Counted from the first letter of the stretch, positions 8,287-17,424 are shown. The stretch: DNA of 33,870 nt from Flavobacteriaceae bacterium (GCA_947378465.1 CANCJZ010000006.1:1-33870), one strand, 5' to 3'. Numbers and translations: made by a program. The notes: generated by a model not told the origin, from the letters alone.

Positions 8287-9937
8287 AGATTATATCGTTT
8301 TCTTCCTTTATTTCGTCATCATTGTGGGTTACGGACTATGGATTTACAATCGAAAAAAGAAAGAACAAACCAATAGTAATGATTATTTTCTGGCCGAAGG
8401 TTCGCTTACGTGGTGGGCTATTGGTGCTTCATTAATTGCCAGTAACATCAGCGCCGAACAATTTATCGGGATGAGCGGAAGTGGATTCAAAATGGGATTA
8501 GCCATTGCTACTTACGAATGGATGGCGGCAGCCACTCTGATTATTGTGGCAGTGTTTTTTATGCCAGTTTATTTAAAAAATAAAATATTCACTATGCCCC
8601 AATACCTGAACAAAAGGTACAACAGCAATGTGGCGATGATTATGGCGGTCTTTTGGTTGTTGCTTTATGTATTGGTCAATTTGACTTCCATACTTTATTT
8701 AGGAGCTTTGGCCATCAGCAGTATTTCAGGATTGAACCTCACCTTGTGTATGATATTCCTGGCTTTTTTTGCCGTGATGATTACTTTGGGTGGAATGAAG
8801 GTAATTGGATTTACGGATGTAATTCAAGTTTTCTTTTTGATTTTGGGAGGATTGGTGACTACTTATCTTGCTTTGAATTTGGTGGCTACTGAATTTGGTT
8901 CGAAAGGTGTCATCAATGGTTTTAATTTGATGACTACCCACGCAAACGACCACTTCCATTTGATATTTGACAAGTCCAATCCTAATTATATGGATCTACC
9001 AGGGCTATCAGTGCTGATAGGAGGGATGTTGATTATCAACTTGAACTATTGGGGATGCAACCAATACATTACGCAACGCGCCTTAGGAGCCGATTTAAAA
9101 ACCGCTCGTGGCGGAATATTGTTTGCTGCTTTTTTAAAATTATTAATGCCAATTATAGTCGTGCTTCCGGGTATTGCCGCTTATGTATTGTACCAAAATG
9201 GAAGCTTTCATACCGAAATGCTGCAAGACGGAACAGTGAATCCTGACCGAGCTTATCCTGTGCTGTTGAACCTATTGCCTGTTGGACTAAAGGGCTTGTC
9301 GTTTGCCGCACTTACGGCTGCGATTGTAGCTTCCCTTGCGGGAAAAGCCAACAGTATCGCTACAATATTTACATTAGATATTTATAAAACCAAACTGAAT
9401 CCTATTGCAGATGAAAAGAAATTAGTGCAAATAGGAAAGTTAACCATTGTATTAGCGATGATTATTGCGGTATTGGTAGCGCCCTTTTTAGGTATTGACA
9501 AAAAAGGAGGCTTTCAATACATTCAAGAATATACTGGTTTTGTAAGTCCTGGAGTATTTGCGATGTTTATTCTTGGTTTCTTTTGGAAAAAAACCACTTC
9601 TAATGCGGCCTTGTTTGCTACCATTGGTGGGTTTATGTTTTCTATTTTATTTAAAATACTACCCAGCTTGATGGATTTGTCTTTCCTAAATCCAATGGGA
9701 TTTGCGGTACCTAATGCCAAAGGTGTTTATGAAATTCCTTTTATCGACCGAATGGGATTTGTATTCTTGATTTGTGTTATCGGGATGTTTTTTATCAGCC
9801 AATACGAAAGCAAAAGAAATGTTCCTACCAATGGATTGGAGATTGATAAAAGTATGTTTAAAATGTCGCCTTCCTTTACCGTTGGAGTGTTGATCATTGT
9901 TTCGGTATTAGCCGCTTTGTACACTTTGTTTTGGTAG
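8267..9937 (+). CDS. Sodium/sugar symporter, SSS family (SGLT-like)
   Basis: SNDYFLAEGSLTWWAIGASLIASNISAEQFIGMSGSGFKMGLAIATYEW, NYWGCNQYITQRALGA, AALTAAIVASLAGKANSIATIFTLDIY; start at internal ATG 8267 overlaps galT by 20 nt. Confidence 0.93.
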   Translation: MQTLATKDYIVFFLYFVIIVGYGLWIYNRKKKEQTNSNDYFLAEGSLTWWAIGASLIASNISAEQFIGMSGSGFKMGLAIATYEWMAAATLIIVAVFFMPVYLKNKIFTMPQYLNKRYNSNVAMIMAVFWLLLYVLVNLTSILYLGALAISSISGLNLTLCMIFLAFFAVMITLGGMKVIGFTDVIQVFFLILGGLVTTYLALNLVATEFGSKGVINGFNLMTTHANDHFHLIFDKSNPNYMDLPGLSVLIGGMLIINLNYWGCNQYITQRALGADLKTARGGILFAAFLKLLMPIIVVLPGIAAYVLYQNGSFHTEMLQDGTVNPDRAYPVLLNLLPVGLKGLSFAALTAAIVASLAGKANSIATIFTLDIYKTKLNPIADEKKLVQIGKLTIVLAMIIAVLVAPFLGIDKKGGFQYIQEYTGFVSPGVFAMFILGFFWKKTTSNAALFATIGGFMFSILFKILPSLMDLSFLNPMGFAVPNAKGVYEIPFIDRMGFVFLICVIGMFFISQYESKRNVPTNGLEIDKSMFKMSPSFTVGVLIIVSVLAALYTLFW

Positions 9938-9961
9938 AAGTTATTTAAATATTTGTAGAGT

Positions 9962-9996
9962 AAAAAGCAGTAAACTTAGGTTTGCTGCTTTTTTTT
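9962..9996 (+). terminator. Rho-independent terminator of the galactose operon
   Basis: AAGCAG-T-AAAC / GTTT-G-CTGCTT hairpin followed by a T-run. Confidence 0.8.
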
Positions 9997-10003
9997 GTAT
10001 CAA

Positions 10004-10037
10004 TTGAATTTAGGGAATGAATTATTATTTAATTTTG
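10004..10037 (+). promoter_or_regulatory. Putative promoter of the TM/TIR pair
   Basis: TTG at 10004-10006 and TAATTTTG at 10030-10037 (TAnnTTTG), ~48 bp before the ATG. Confidence 0.4.
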
Positions 10038-10084
10038 AAATAAATAAAACTCTAACTTTTATTTAATTCTAAATATCTTCTCAA

Positions 10085-10570
10085 ATGTCTAATCAAATGC
10101 AATATATTAAATCTTTAGAGGATGAAATTGATTGGAAAGTAATAGATCAACTCCATACAGCAACAGTTAATTTTTCTTCTACAAGTTTGGAACTTAAAAA
10201 GCTTTATTTTGTTCTTGTTGGAATTGCTATTCCATTATTAATTAAATTAGCAGGAAATAAGCTAGATGTTTCACTTTTTATTGCGGTGTATGTTTTTACA
10301 ATTTCCTTTTGGTTTTTAGATGGATTTACTTACTATTATCAAGAAAAATTAAGAGAAAAAATGGATTTTCATTTTAATTTAATAAAAGAAAGAAATATTG
10401 AACACTTAATTCTTCCCAATAAATTAAAACAAGATTTCACCATTGATCACAATAGAAATAATAAGGGACGATTATACCGTTCGGCTACTAATTATTCTGT
10501 GATTTTTTATTTATTGGTTTTAGTTATAAATACTATAGGTTTAGCGTTGTTTTTGTTAAAATTAATCTAA
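10085..10570 (+). CDS. Small integral membrane protein (about 3 TM segments) with cytoplasmic middle region, unknown function
   Basis: ATG start; hydrophobic stretches LYFVLVGIAIPLLIKLA, LFIAVYVFTISFWFLDGF and C-terminal YSVIFYLLVLVINTIGLALFLLKLI; overlaps the next CDS by TAATG-type junction. Confidence 0.75.
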   Translation: MSNQMQYIKSLEDEIDWKVIDQLHTATVNFSSTSLELKKLYFVLVGIAIPLLIKLAGNKLDVSLFIAVYVFTISFWFLDGFTYYYQEKLREKMDFHFNLIKERNIEHLILPNKLKQDFTIDHNRNNKGRLYRSATNYSVIFYLLVLVINTIGLALFLLKLI

Positions 10571-10869
10571 TGAAATACTTTGTAAGTTATACTACCCGCG
10601 ATAAAGAAATCACCTCTGATTTACTGAAACAATTTTCTAAAGAATTAGAGAAAAAAGGGGAGGTGTTTATTGACTTACTTCATAATGATTCTATAGACAA
10701 ACAGAGTAGAGTGCTCAAAGAGTTAGATAGCAGTGATGTGTTGATTTTAATTGAAACTAATAGTGTGTATCAATCAGAATGGGTAGTACTTGAAATAGAA
10801 CAAGCCAATGCGATTCCTATTCCTATTCAAATAATGAACCTTGATCAGTTAAGAAAATTTAAAGTGTAG
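10570..10869 (+). CDS. Minimal TIR-domain protein
   Basis: MKYFVSYTTRDKEITSDLLKQFSKELEKKG (TIR box1-like F-SY-xxD), SSDVLILIETNSVYQSEWVVLEIEQANAIPIPI (S-x-W-V-x-x-E motif with the position of the TIR catalytic Glu). Confidence 0.75.
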   Translation: MKYFVSYTTRDKEITSDLLKQFSKELEKKGEVFIDLLHNDSIDKQSRVLKELDSSDVLILIETNSVYQSEWVVLEIEQANAIPIPIQIMNLDQLRKFKV

Positions 10870-10955
10870 TTTTAACTTGACATTGTTATTATCAATAAGT
10901 TTTTTGAGTTTACCCAATATTTGTCCATTTTCCTAAAAGTGTTTCCAAGGTCTTC

Positions 10956-11249
10956 TTGAGTAGTGGTTCAGTCTTCTTGAGTAGTGGTTCAGTCTACTTG
11001 GATAGTGGTTCAGTCTACTTGGGTAGTGGCTCAGTCTACTTGAGTAGTGGCTCAGTCTACTTGAGTAGTGGCTCAGTCTACTTGAGTAGTGGCTCGGTCT
11101 ACTTGAGTAGTGGCTCAGTCTACTTGGGTAGTGGCTCAGTCTATTTGAGTAGTGGCTCGGTCTACTTGGGTAGTGGCTCAGTCTATTTGAGTAGTGGCTC
11201 GGTCTACTTGAGTAGTGGCTCGGTCTATAGAAGCAGTGGTATAGTCTAC
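10956..11249 (+). repeat. Minisatellite: 14 tandem copies of a 21-bp unit, consensus TTGAGTAGTGGCTCAGTCTAC
   Basis: Direct reading; ORF track 10956..11252 shows the matching (L/R)(S/G/D)SG(S/I)V(Y/F) heptads; 14 x 21 = 294 bp exactly. Confidence 0.95.
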
Positions 11250-11440
11250 TGAAGCGGGGAGTGGACAGAATTTTGTGTAAACTCTAAAAATGCTTAATTA
11301 GAGTCGCTGGGCCTAGTCAAGTTGTTCCAAGGCGATTCGAGTTGTTCCAAATATAAATTAATGAAATGGTTTGCTAAAGGAAGATATTACTTCTTTATAG
11401 GTAATACCTGTGATTTTTTGGAATACAAAACATACCACAA

Positions 11441-11744
11441 AAAAACCTACAACCTATATAACCACAAAAAGATTAAAACCTACAACCTATATAACCACAA
11501 AGATTAGAACCTACAACCTATATAACCACAAAGATTAGAACCTACAACCATATAACTACAAAGATTAAAACCTACAACCTATATAACCACAAAGATTAAA
11601 ACCTACAACCTATTTAACCATAAAGGTCATAACCTATAACCTATATAACCACAAAGATTAGAACCTATAACCTATATAACCACAAAGATTAAAACCTACA
11701 ACCTACAACCTAAAAAAACCTACAACCTAAAATTAAACCTAAAA
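11441..11744 (-). repeat. Tandem array of ~31-bp units (plus-strand GATTAAAACCTACAACCTATATAACCACAAA), ending in short ACCTACAACCT repeats that abut the rpoN stop
   Basis: About 8-9 near-identical units, no unique spacers; on the minus strand it reads as GGTTGTAGGTT downstream of rpoN. Confidence 0.92.
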
Positions 11745-13211
11745 TTAAATTTTCTTTCTCATTCTAGCGACAGGAATGTCTAATAGTTCGCGGTATTTGG
11801 CGATGGTTCTTCGAGCAATAGGATAGCCTTTTTCTTTTAGGATATCGGCCAATTGATCATCAGGAAGTGGTTTGTGTTTGTCCTCTGCTCCGATGATTTC
11901 TTTAAGAATTTGTTTGATTTCCAAAGTAGAAACATCTTCACCTTGGTCATTTTTCATAGCCTCAGAAAAGAATTCTTTGATCAATTTGGTGCCATAGGGA
12001 GTTTCTACATATTTGCTGTTTGCCACACGAGAAACGGTAGAGATGTCGAGTCCAACCAAATCAGCAATATCTTTCAGAATCATAGGTTTTAGGCTGGTTT
12101 CCTCTCCATCTAAAAAGTACTCTTCTTGGAAGTGCATAATGGCATTCATCGTTACAAAAAGTGTTTCCTGACGTTGACGAATGGCATCAATAAACCATTT
12201 GGCAGAATCTAATTTTTGTTTGATAAACTGTACTGCATCTTTTTGTGCATTGGATTTGTCACGGGATACTTTATAGGTTTGCATCATTTCCTGATAATCC
12301 TTTGAAACGTGTAGTGAAGGAGCATTTCGGCCGTTTAAAGTCAGCTCGAGTTCGCCTTCCACAATGCGAATAGCAAAGTCTGGGATAATGTGTTCCACCA
12401 TTCGAGAGCTGCCGTCAAAGGCGCCTCCTGGTTTTGGGTTAAGTTTCTCAATTTCTTCAATTGCTTTTTTCAATTGCTCTTGAGAGACACTGTATTTTTG
12501 AAGTAATTTTTCGTAGTGTTTTTTAGTAAAAGACTCAAACTGATTTTCCAATAAATCAATGGCCAAACTAATGTATTCGGTAGGTGTTTTGTGTTTTAGT
12601 TGCAACAATAAACATTCTTGCAAATCCCGGGCACCAACACCAGCGGGCTCTAATTCGTGGATGATGTTTAGGATTTTATGTACCGTTGGTTCATCGGTAT
12701 ATATTCCTTGTGTAAAGGCCAAATCATCTACTATATCCTGAACGTCTCTTCTCAAATAACCGTCGTCGTCGATACTTCCTACTAAAAATTCGGCAATATC
12801 ACGGTGCTCATCGGTGAGAATAAAAGTGTTCAATTGGTTGATCAAATCCTGATGAAAACTAACTTGCGCAGCAAATGGTGTTTCTCTTTCTTCGTCATCA
12901 TCGCTATAGTTGTTGGCCTGCAGTTTGTAATCAGGCGTATCATCATTGTTCAAATACTCGTCAATGTTGATTTCGTCCGATTCCATTTTGTCGGAAGCAT
13001 CATAATCATCGTAATCCTCATTGTTGTCAAACTCGTCTTTTTCATATAAATCCTCTCCCTCTTTACCGGTTTCCAAGGCTGGATTCTCAATCAATTCTTC
13101 TTTCAGACGTTGTTCAAATGCCTGCGTAGGCAATTGTATCAACTTCATCAACTGAATTTGTTGAGGCGATAGCTTTTGAGATAATTTAAACTGTAAGTTC
13201 TGTTTTAACAT
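11745..13211 (-). CDS. rpoN: RNA polymerase sigma-54 factor
   Basis: MLKQNLQFKLSQKLSPQQIQLMKLIQLPTQAFEQRLKEELIENPALE; C-terminal RpoN box ARRTIAKYRELL; DISTVSRVANSKYVETPYGT. Confidence 0.97.
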   Translation of the reverse strand: MLKQNLQFKLSQKLSPQQIQLMKLIQLPTQAFEQRLKEELIENPALETGKEGEDLYEKDEFDNNEDYDDYDASDKMESDEINIDEYLNNDDTPDYKLQANNYSDDDEERETPFAAQVSFHQDLINQLNTFILTDEHRDIAEFLVGSIDDDGYLRRDVQDIVDDLAFTQGIYTDEPTVHKILNIIHELEPAGVGARDLQECLLLQLKHKTPTEYISLAIDLLENQFESFTKKHYEKLLQKYSVSQEQLKKAIEEIEKLNPKPGGAFDGSSRMVEHIIPDFAIRIVEGELELTLNGRNAPSLHVSKDYQEMMQTYKVSRDKSNAQKDAVQFIKQKLDSAKWFIDAIRQRQETLFVTMNAIMHFQEEYFLDGEETSLKPMILKDIADLVGLDISTVSRVANSKYVETPYGTKLIKEFFSEAMKNDQGEDVSTLEIKQILKEIIGAEDKHKPLPDDQLADILKEKGYPIARRTIAKYRELLDIPVARMRKKI

Positions 13212-13277
13212 TTTTGAGTTCTAAGTTGTAGGTTACAAGTTAAATGTTCTTGGTCTATAACATACGGGCTTGATCTA

Positions 13278-14711
13278 TTAAAATTCTGCGTTTTGTGGTG
13301 TTCTAGGGAAAGGAATTACGTCTCTAATGTTCGTCATTCCTGTTACAAACAATACCAATCGTTCAAAACCTAATCCGAAACCTGAGTGTACCGCGCTTCC
13401 AAATCGACGGGTATCTAAATACCACCATAATTCTTCTTCATCAATTCCTAAGACTTTCATTTTTTCAACCAAAACATCATAGCGTTCCTCTCTTTGAGAA
13501 CCTCCTACGATTTCTCCAATTCCAGGGAAAAGGATGTCCATTGCTCTAACCGTTTTGCCATCTTCGTTCAAACGCATATAGAAAGCTTTGATATTCGCTG
13601 GGTAATCGAATAAAATTACCGGACATTTGAAGTGTTTTTCAACCAAATAACGCTCGTGCTCTGATTGTAAATCAGCGCCCCATTCGTTAATGATATAGTT
13701 GAATTTTTTCTTTTTATTAGGGGTACAATCTCTTAAAATATCAATTGCTTCAGTGTAGGATACACGTTTGAAATTGTTTTCTAAGACAAAGTTTAATTTT
13801 TCTAACAAGGTCATTTCACTGCGTTCAGCCTGTGGTTTTGATTTTTCTTCTTCTACCAAACGGCCTTCTAAGAATTTTAAATCATCGCCACATTTATCCA
13901 TAGTGTATTTGATTACATATTGGATAAAATCTTCTGCTAAGTCCATATTGTCGTTCAAATCATTGAAGGCAACTTCTGGTTCAATCATCCAAAATTCGGC
14001 TAAGTGACGTGAAGTATTTGAGTTTTCCGCACGGAACGTAGGTCCAAAAGTATACACTTGACCTAAGGCCATAGCATAGGTTTCTGCTTCTAATTGACCC
14101 GATACCGTTAAGTTGGTTTCTTTTCCAAAAAAGTCTTCTTTATAGTTTACTTTTCCTTCCTCTGTTCTAGGAGTTCCGTCAAATGGCAAGGCGGTTACTT
14201 TGAACATTTCTCCTGCACCTTCTGCATCCGATCCAGTGATGATTGGAGTGTTTACATACACAAATCCTTTTTCTTGAAAGTAGTTATGAACGGCATGCGC
14301 TAATACCGAACGCACACGCATAATAGCACCAAAAGCATTGGTACGCACGCGTAAATGAGCGTTTTCACGCAAGAATTCTAAAGAGTGTTTTTTAGGTTGC
14401 ATTGGGAATTTCTCCGCATCCGAATCACCCAAAATTTCTAAACGGGAAACTTGGATTTCGTATTTTTGACCTGCTCCTTTGCTTTCCACTAATTCACCAT
14501 AAACAGAAATAGCGGCTCCTGTAGTGATTCTTTTTAAAGTTTCTTCAGGGGTGTTTTCAAAATCCACCACACACTGAATATTATTGATTGTTGAACCATC
14601 GTTCAACGCGATAAATTGATTGTTTCTAAAAGTTCTTACCCACCCTTTTGCATTAACTTCATTGAGGGTTTTGGTGCTGCTTAATAAGTCTTTAACTTTT
14701 GTATGTTTCAT
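13278..14711 (-). CDS. asnS: Asparaginyl-tRNA synthetase
   Basis: [88 protein letters not shown]; start [10 protein letters not shown] at 14711. Confidence 0.97.
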   Translation of the reverse strand: MKHTKVKDLLSSTKTLNEVNAKGWVRTFRNNQFIALNDGSTINNIQCVVDFENTPEETLKRITTGAAISVYGELVESKGAGQKYEIQVSRLEILGDSDAEKFPMQPKKHSLEFLRENAHLRVRTNAFGAIMRVRSVLAHAVHNYFQEKGFVYVNTPIITGSDAEGAGEMFKVTALPFDGTPRTEEGKVNYKEDFFGKETNLTVSGQLEAETYAMALGQVYTFGPTFRAENSNTSRHLAEFWMIEPEVAFNDLNDNMDLAEDFIQYVIKYTMDKCGDDLKFLEGRLVEEEKSKPQAERSEMTLLEKLNFVLENNFKRVSYTEAIDILRDCTPNKKKKFNYIINEWGADLQSEHERYLVEKHFKCPVILFDYPANIKAFYMRLNEDGKTVRAMDILFPGIGEIVGGSQREERYDVLVEKMKVLGIDEEELWWYLDTRRFGSAVHSGFGLGFERLVLFVTGMTNIRDVIPFPRTPQNAEF

Positions 14712-14789
14712 TTTTGTTTTGATTTTGCCCTCGAAGTAGTACACTAAATGAACACGTCTTGGGGATCGTTTTGTTATAAATCGTTATTG

Positions 14790-14797
14790 CAAATATA
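14790..14797 (-). promoter_or_regulatory. Putative -7 box upstream of asnS
   Basis: Minus strand reads TATATTTG (TAnnTTTG); no convincing -33 element seen. Confidence 0.4.
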
Positions 14798-14800
14798 AAT

Positions 14801-17236
14801 TTATTTTTCTTCTATCGATGAACTTTCTTCGTCCTCCTCATCGTCCTCTTCTACGTGTGATCGAAGGATGTTAAGGGCGGGTTCGTCAATGATCTCTTTT
14901 TTACCACTCATTCGTTCCATAGTCAATACTAAGGCAGGAAGCACTAATAAATTAGCAAACATCGCAAAGGTCAAGGTAACAGAGATTAATCCTCCTAAAG
15001 CGATAGTGCCACTAAAACTTGACAAGGTAAAGATGGCAAATCCAAAGATCAATACAATAGAGGTATAGAAAGTGCTCACTCCTGTTTCGTGTAGCGAGCT
15101 CACTACTGATTTTTTGATTTTGCCTTTATTGTGAATCAGGTCGTGTCGGTATTTGGCCATAAATTGAATGGCATTGTCTACAGATATACCAAAGGCAATA
15201 CTGAATACTAAAATAGTCGATGGTTTTAATGGAATTCCAAAATACCCCATCAATCCTGAAGTGATGCAAAGCGGAAGGATGTTGGTCACCACCGATGCAA
15301 AGATCATTTTCCAAGAGCGGAACATATAAGCCATCAATCCGGCAATCAATAATATCGCGAAGATTAAGGATTCAATAAGGTTCTCTACTAAATAAGTGGT
15401 TCCTTTTTGGAATACTAACGCTTTACCCGTTAAGGTTACTTCATAGCGATCGCTTGGGAATATTTCGTTGATTTTTCCTCTCAATTTTCCTTCTACCTTA
15501 GCCATTTCTTCGGTTCCAATGTCTTTCATAAAGGTGGTGATTCGAGCGTATTGCCCTGTGGAATCAACATAACTTTTCATTAAATTCTCTTTGGAGTTTT
15601 TAGTGGCATTTTTAGCATAACCCAAGATGAAGGTTTGCTCTTGAGAAGTAGGCAATTCATAAAATTCAGGATTGCCATTATAGTAGGCTTGTTTGGAATA
15701 TTTCACCAAATTGACAATAGAAATAGGTTTGGAAAGTTCAGGAATACTTTCGATAGTATTTTGCAATTCGTCCATTTTTCGAATGGTCGATGCTTTCATA
15801 ACACCTTTTTTCTTTTTGGTATTGATCATAATTTCCAATGGCATTACCCCATTGAATTCTTTTTCAAAAAATAAAATGTCTTTGTAAAAGGAAGCGCCTT
15901 TTGGCATTTCACCAATAAGACTTCCAGAAACTTTCATACGAGAAACCCCAATTACACTAAACACTAATAGTAAAGCATAAATGATATAGATGGTTTTACG
16001 TTTGTATTTGACACAGTTTTCCACCCAGTTCAATAAGGAAGAAAGATAGTTTTTGCTCAAGTGATTCAAGTGTCTCACTTTTGGAAGTGGCATAAAGCTG
16101 TAAATAATTGGCACCACTACTAAGGTTAACAAATAAACGATGATTACATTTATAGAAGTTACCAATCCAAATTCGTACAACAAATCATTACCCGTAATCA
16201 TAAAGGTAGCAAAACCAATAGCCGTGGTAAGATTGGTCATCAAAGTAGACACTCCAATTTTAGAGATTACACGTTGTAAAGCCTTCGCTTGATTCCCGTG
16301 ATTCTTGATCTCTTGCTGGTATTTGTTAATCAAGAAAATGCAATTCGTAATTCCAATTACAATGATTAAAGGAGGAATAATCGCTGTTAAGATGGTGATT
16401 TTATAATGGAATAATCCCAAAGTTCCAAATGACCACATTACTCCAAACAGTAAAATACAGATGGAGATAAAGGTAGCTCGTAATGAGCGGAAGAATAAGA
16501 AGAAAATCAAGGAAGTAATGAATAAGGCTGCTCCAATAAACAGTCCTATTTCCCCTTTCATATTGTCAGTATTGATGGTCCGTATGTAAGGCATTCCCGA
16601 TACTTTCAAGTCGATACCTGTGGCATCTTCGTATTTTTTAACCTCAGGAACTAATACTTTTAAGATGAATTCTTTTCGAATAGGGGAGTTGACCACCTTT
16701 TTGTTGATGTACAAAGCGGCTCTAATACTACCAGATTGTTTGTTGAAAAGCAATCCTTCATAGAAAGGGAGGTCATTAAAAAGTTCTCTTTTAATTTCCG
16801 TTAAATACGTTGGGTCAGTTGTTTTTTTCTGATCGATTAAAGGAACCAATTCAAAGCGTTCGTTAACGGTGTCTTTGCGTAATTTTTTCAAATCATTTAC
16901 AGAAACCACTAGTTCCACTTCTTTATGGGACTTTAATGATGTCATCAATTCCGACCAAGCGGCGAAGGATTTAGGGGTAAAAAAACGTTTGTCTTTCACT
17001 CCAATAACTACCAGATTTCCTTCTTCACCGAAAGTGTTTAGGAATTGCGTATAGTCTTTATTTGCGGGATGGTTTTTTGGTAAAAGATTCGCTTCATTGT
17101 AAGTCATACCTACGTTTCTCCACTGAATAGCGAGAAAAACGGTCAGTAAAAAGATAACAACTAAAATCGTAATCCTGTTGCGGAGTACGATTCCTGCAAC
17201 AAATTCCCAAAAGCCGGCTTTTATTTTCTTTTTCAT
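14801..17236 (-). CDS. RND/MMPL-family transporter (efflux RND, hopanoid/lipid exporter-like)
   Basis: Two repeated 5-TM MMPL blocks (GLFIGAALFITSLIFFLFFRSLRATF..., ITNCIFLINKYQQEI; SIAFGISVDNAIQFMAKYRHDL) and acidic C-terminal tail. Confidence 0.88.
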   Translation of the reverse strand: MKKKIKAGFWEFVAGIVLRNRITILVVIFLLTVFLAIQWRNVGMTYNEANLLPKNHPANKDYTQFLNTFGEEGNLVVIGVKDKRFFTPKSFAAWSELMTSLKSHKEVELVVSVNDLKKLRKDTVNERFELVPLIDQKKTTDPTYLTEIKRELFNDLPFYEGLLFNKQSGSIRAALYINKKVVNSPIRKEFILKVLVPEVKKYEDATGIDLKVSGMPYIRTINTDNMKGEIGLFIGAALFITSLIFFLFFRSLRATFISICILLFGVMWSFGTLGLFHYKITILTAIIPPLIIVIGITNCIFLINKYQQEIKNHGNQAKALQRVISKIGVSTLMTNLTTAIGFATFMITGNDLLYEFGLVTSINVIIVYLLTLVVVPIIYSFMPLPKVRHLNHLSKNYLSSLLNWVENCVKYKRKTIYIIYALLLVFSVIGVSRMKVSGSLIGEMPKGASFYKDILFFEKEFNGVMPLEIMINTKKKKGVMKASTIRKMDELQNTIESIPELSKPISIVNLVKYSKQAYYNGNPEFYELPTSQEQTFILGYAKNATKNSKENLMKSYVDSTGQYARITTFMKDIGTEEMAKVEGKLRGKINEIFPSDRYEVTLTGKALVFQKGTTYLVENLIESLIFAILLIAGLMAYMFRSWKMIFASVVTNILPLCITSGLMGYFGIPLKPSTILVFSIAFGISVDNAIQFMAKYRHDLIHNKGKIKKSVVSSLHETGVSTFYTSIVLIFGFAIFTLSSFSGTIALGGLISVTLTFAMFANLLVLPALVLTMERMSGKKEIIDEPALNILRSHVEEDDEEDEESSSIEEK

Positions 17237-17424
17237 TTAGTAACACAAAAACGGTCGCAAAGGTAGTGAAAACCAATGAAACCCAAAGGGGTTAAATTTA
17301 AAACTTTTGTCGAAGTTAATCTTCGTTTTGCATTAAAAAAATGACAATTATTTAATAAAAAATATTTAATTACTAGTTTAGATTTCTCATATTTGTAACT
17401 GCTTTTAAAAAAGCGTTTATTAGT

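Noticed and set aside
10956-11249. CRISPR array
   Set aside because: 21-bp units in direct tandem, no spacers.
11322-11507. 61-aa ORF
   Set aside because: Runs into the 31-bp array (YNLYNHKK repeats) and has no recognisable domain; probably chance.
11441-11744. CRISPR array
   Set aside because: The ~31-bp units are directly contiguous with no unique spacers, and no cas genes are present.
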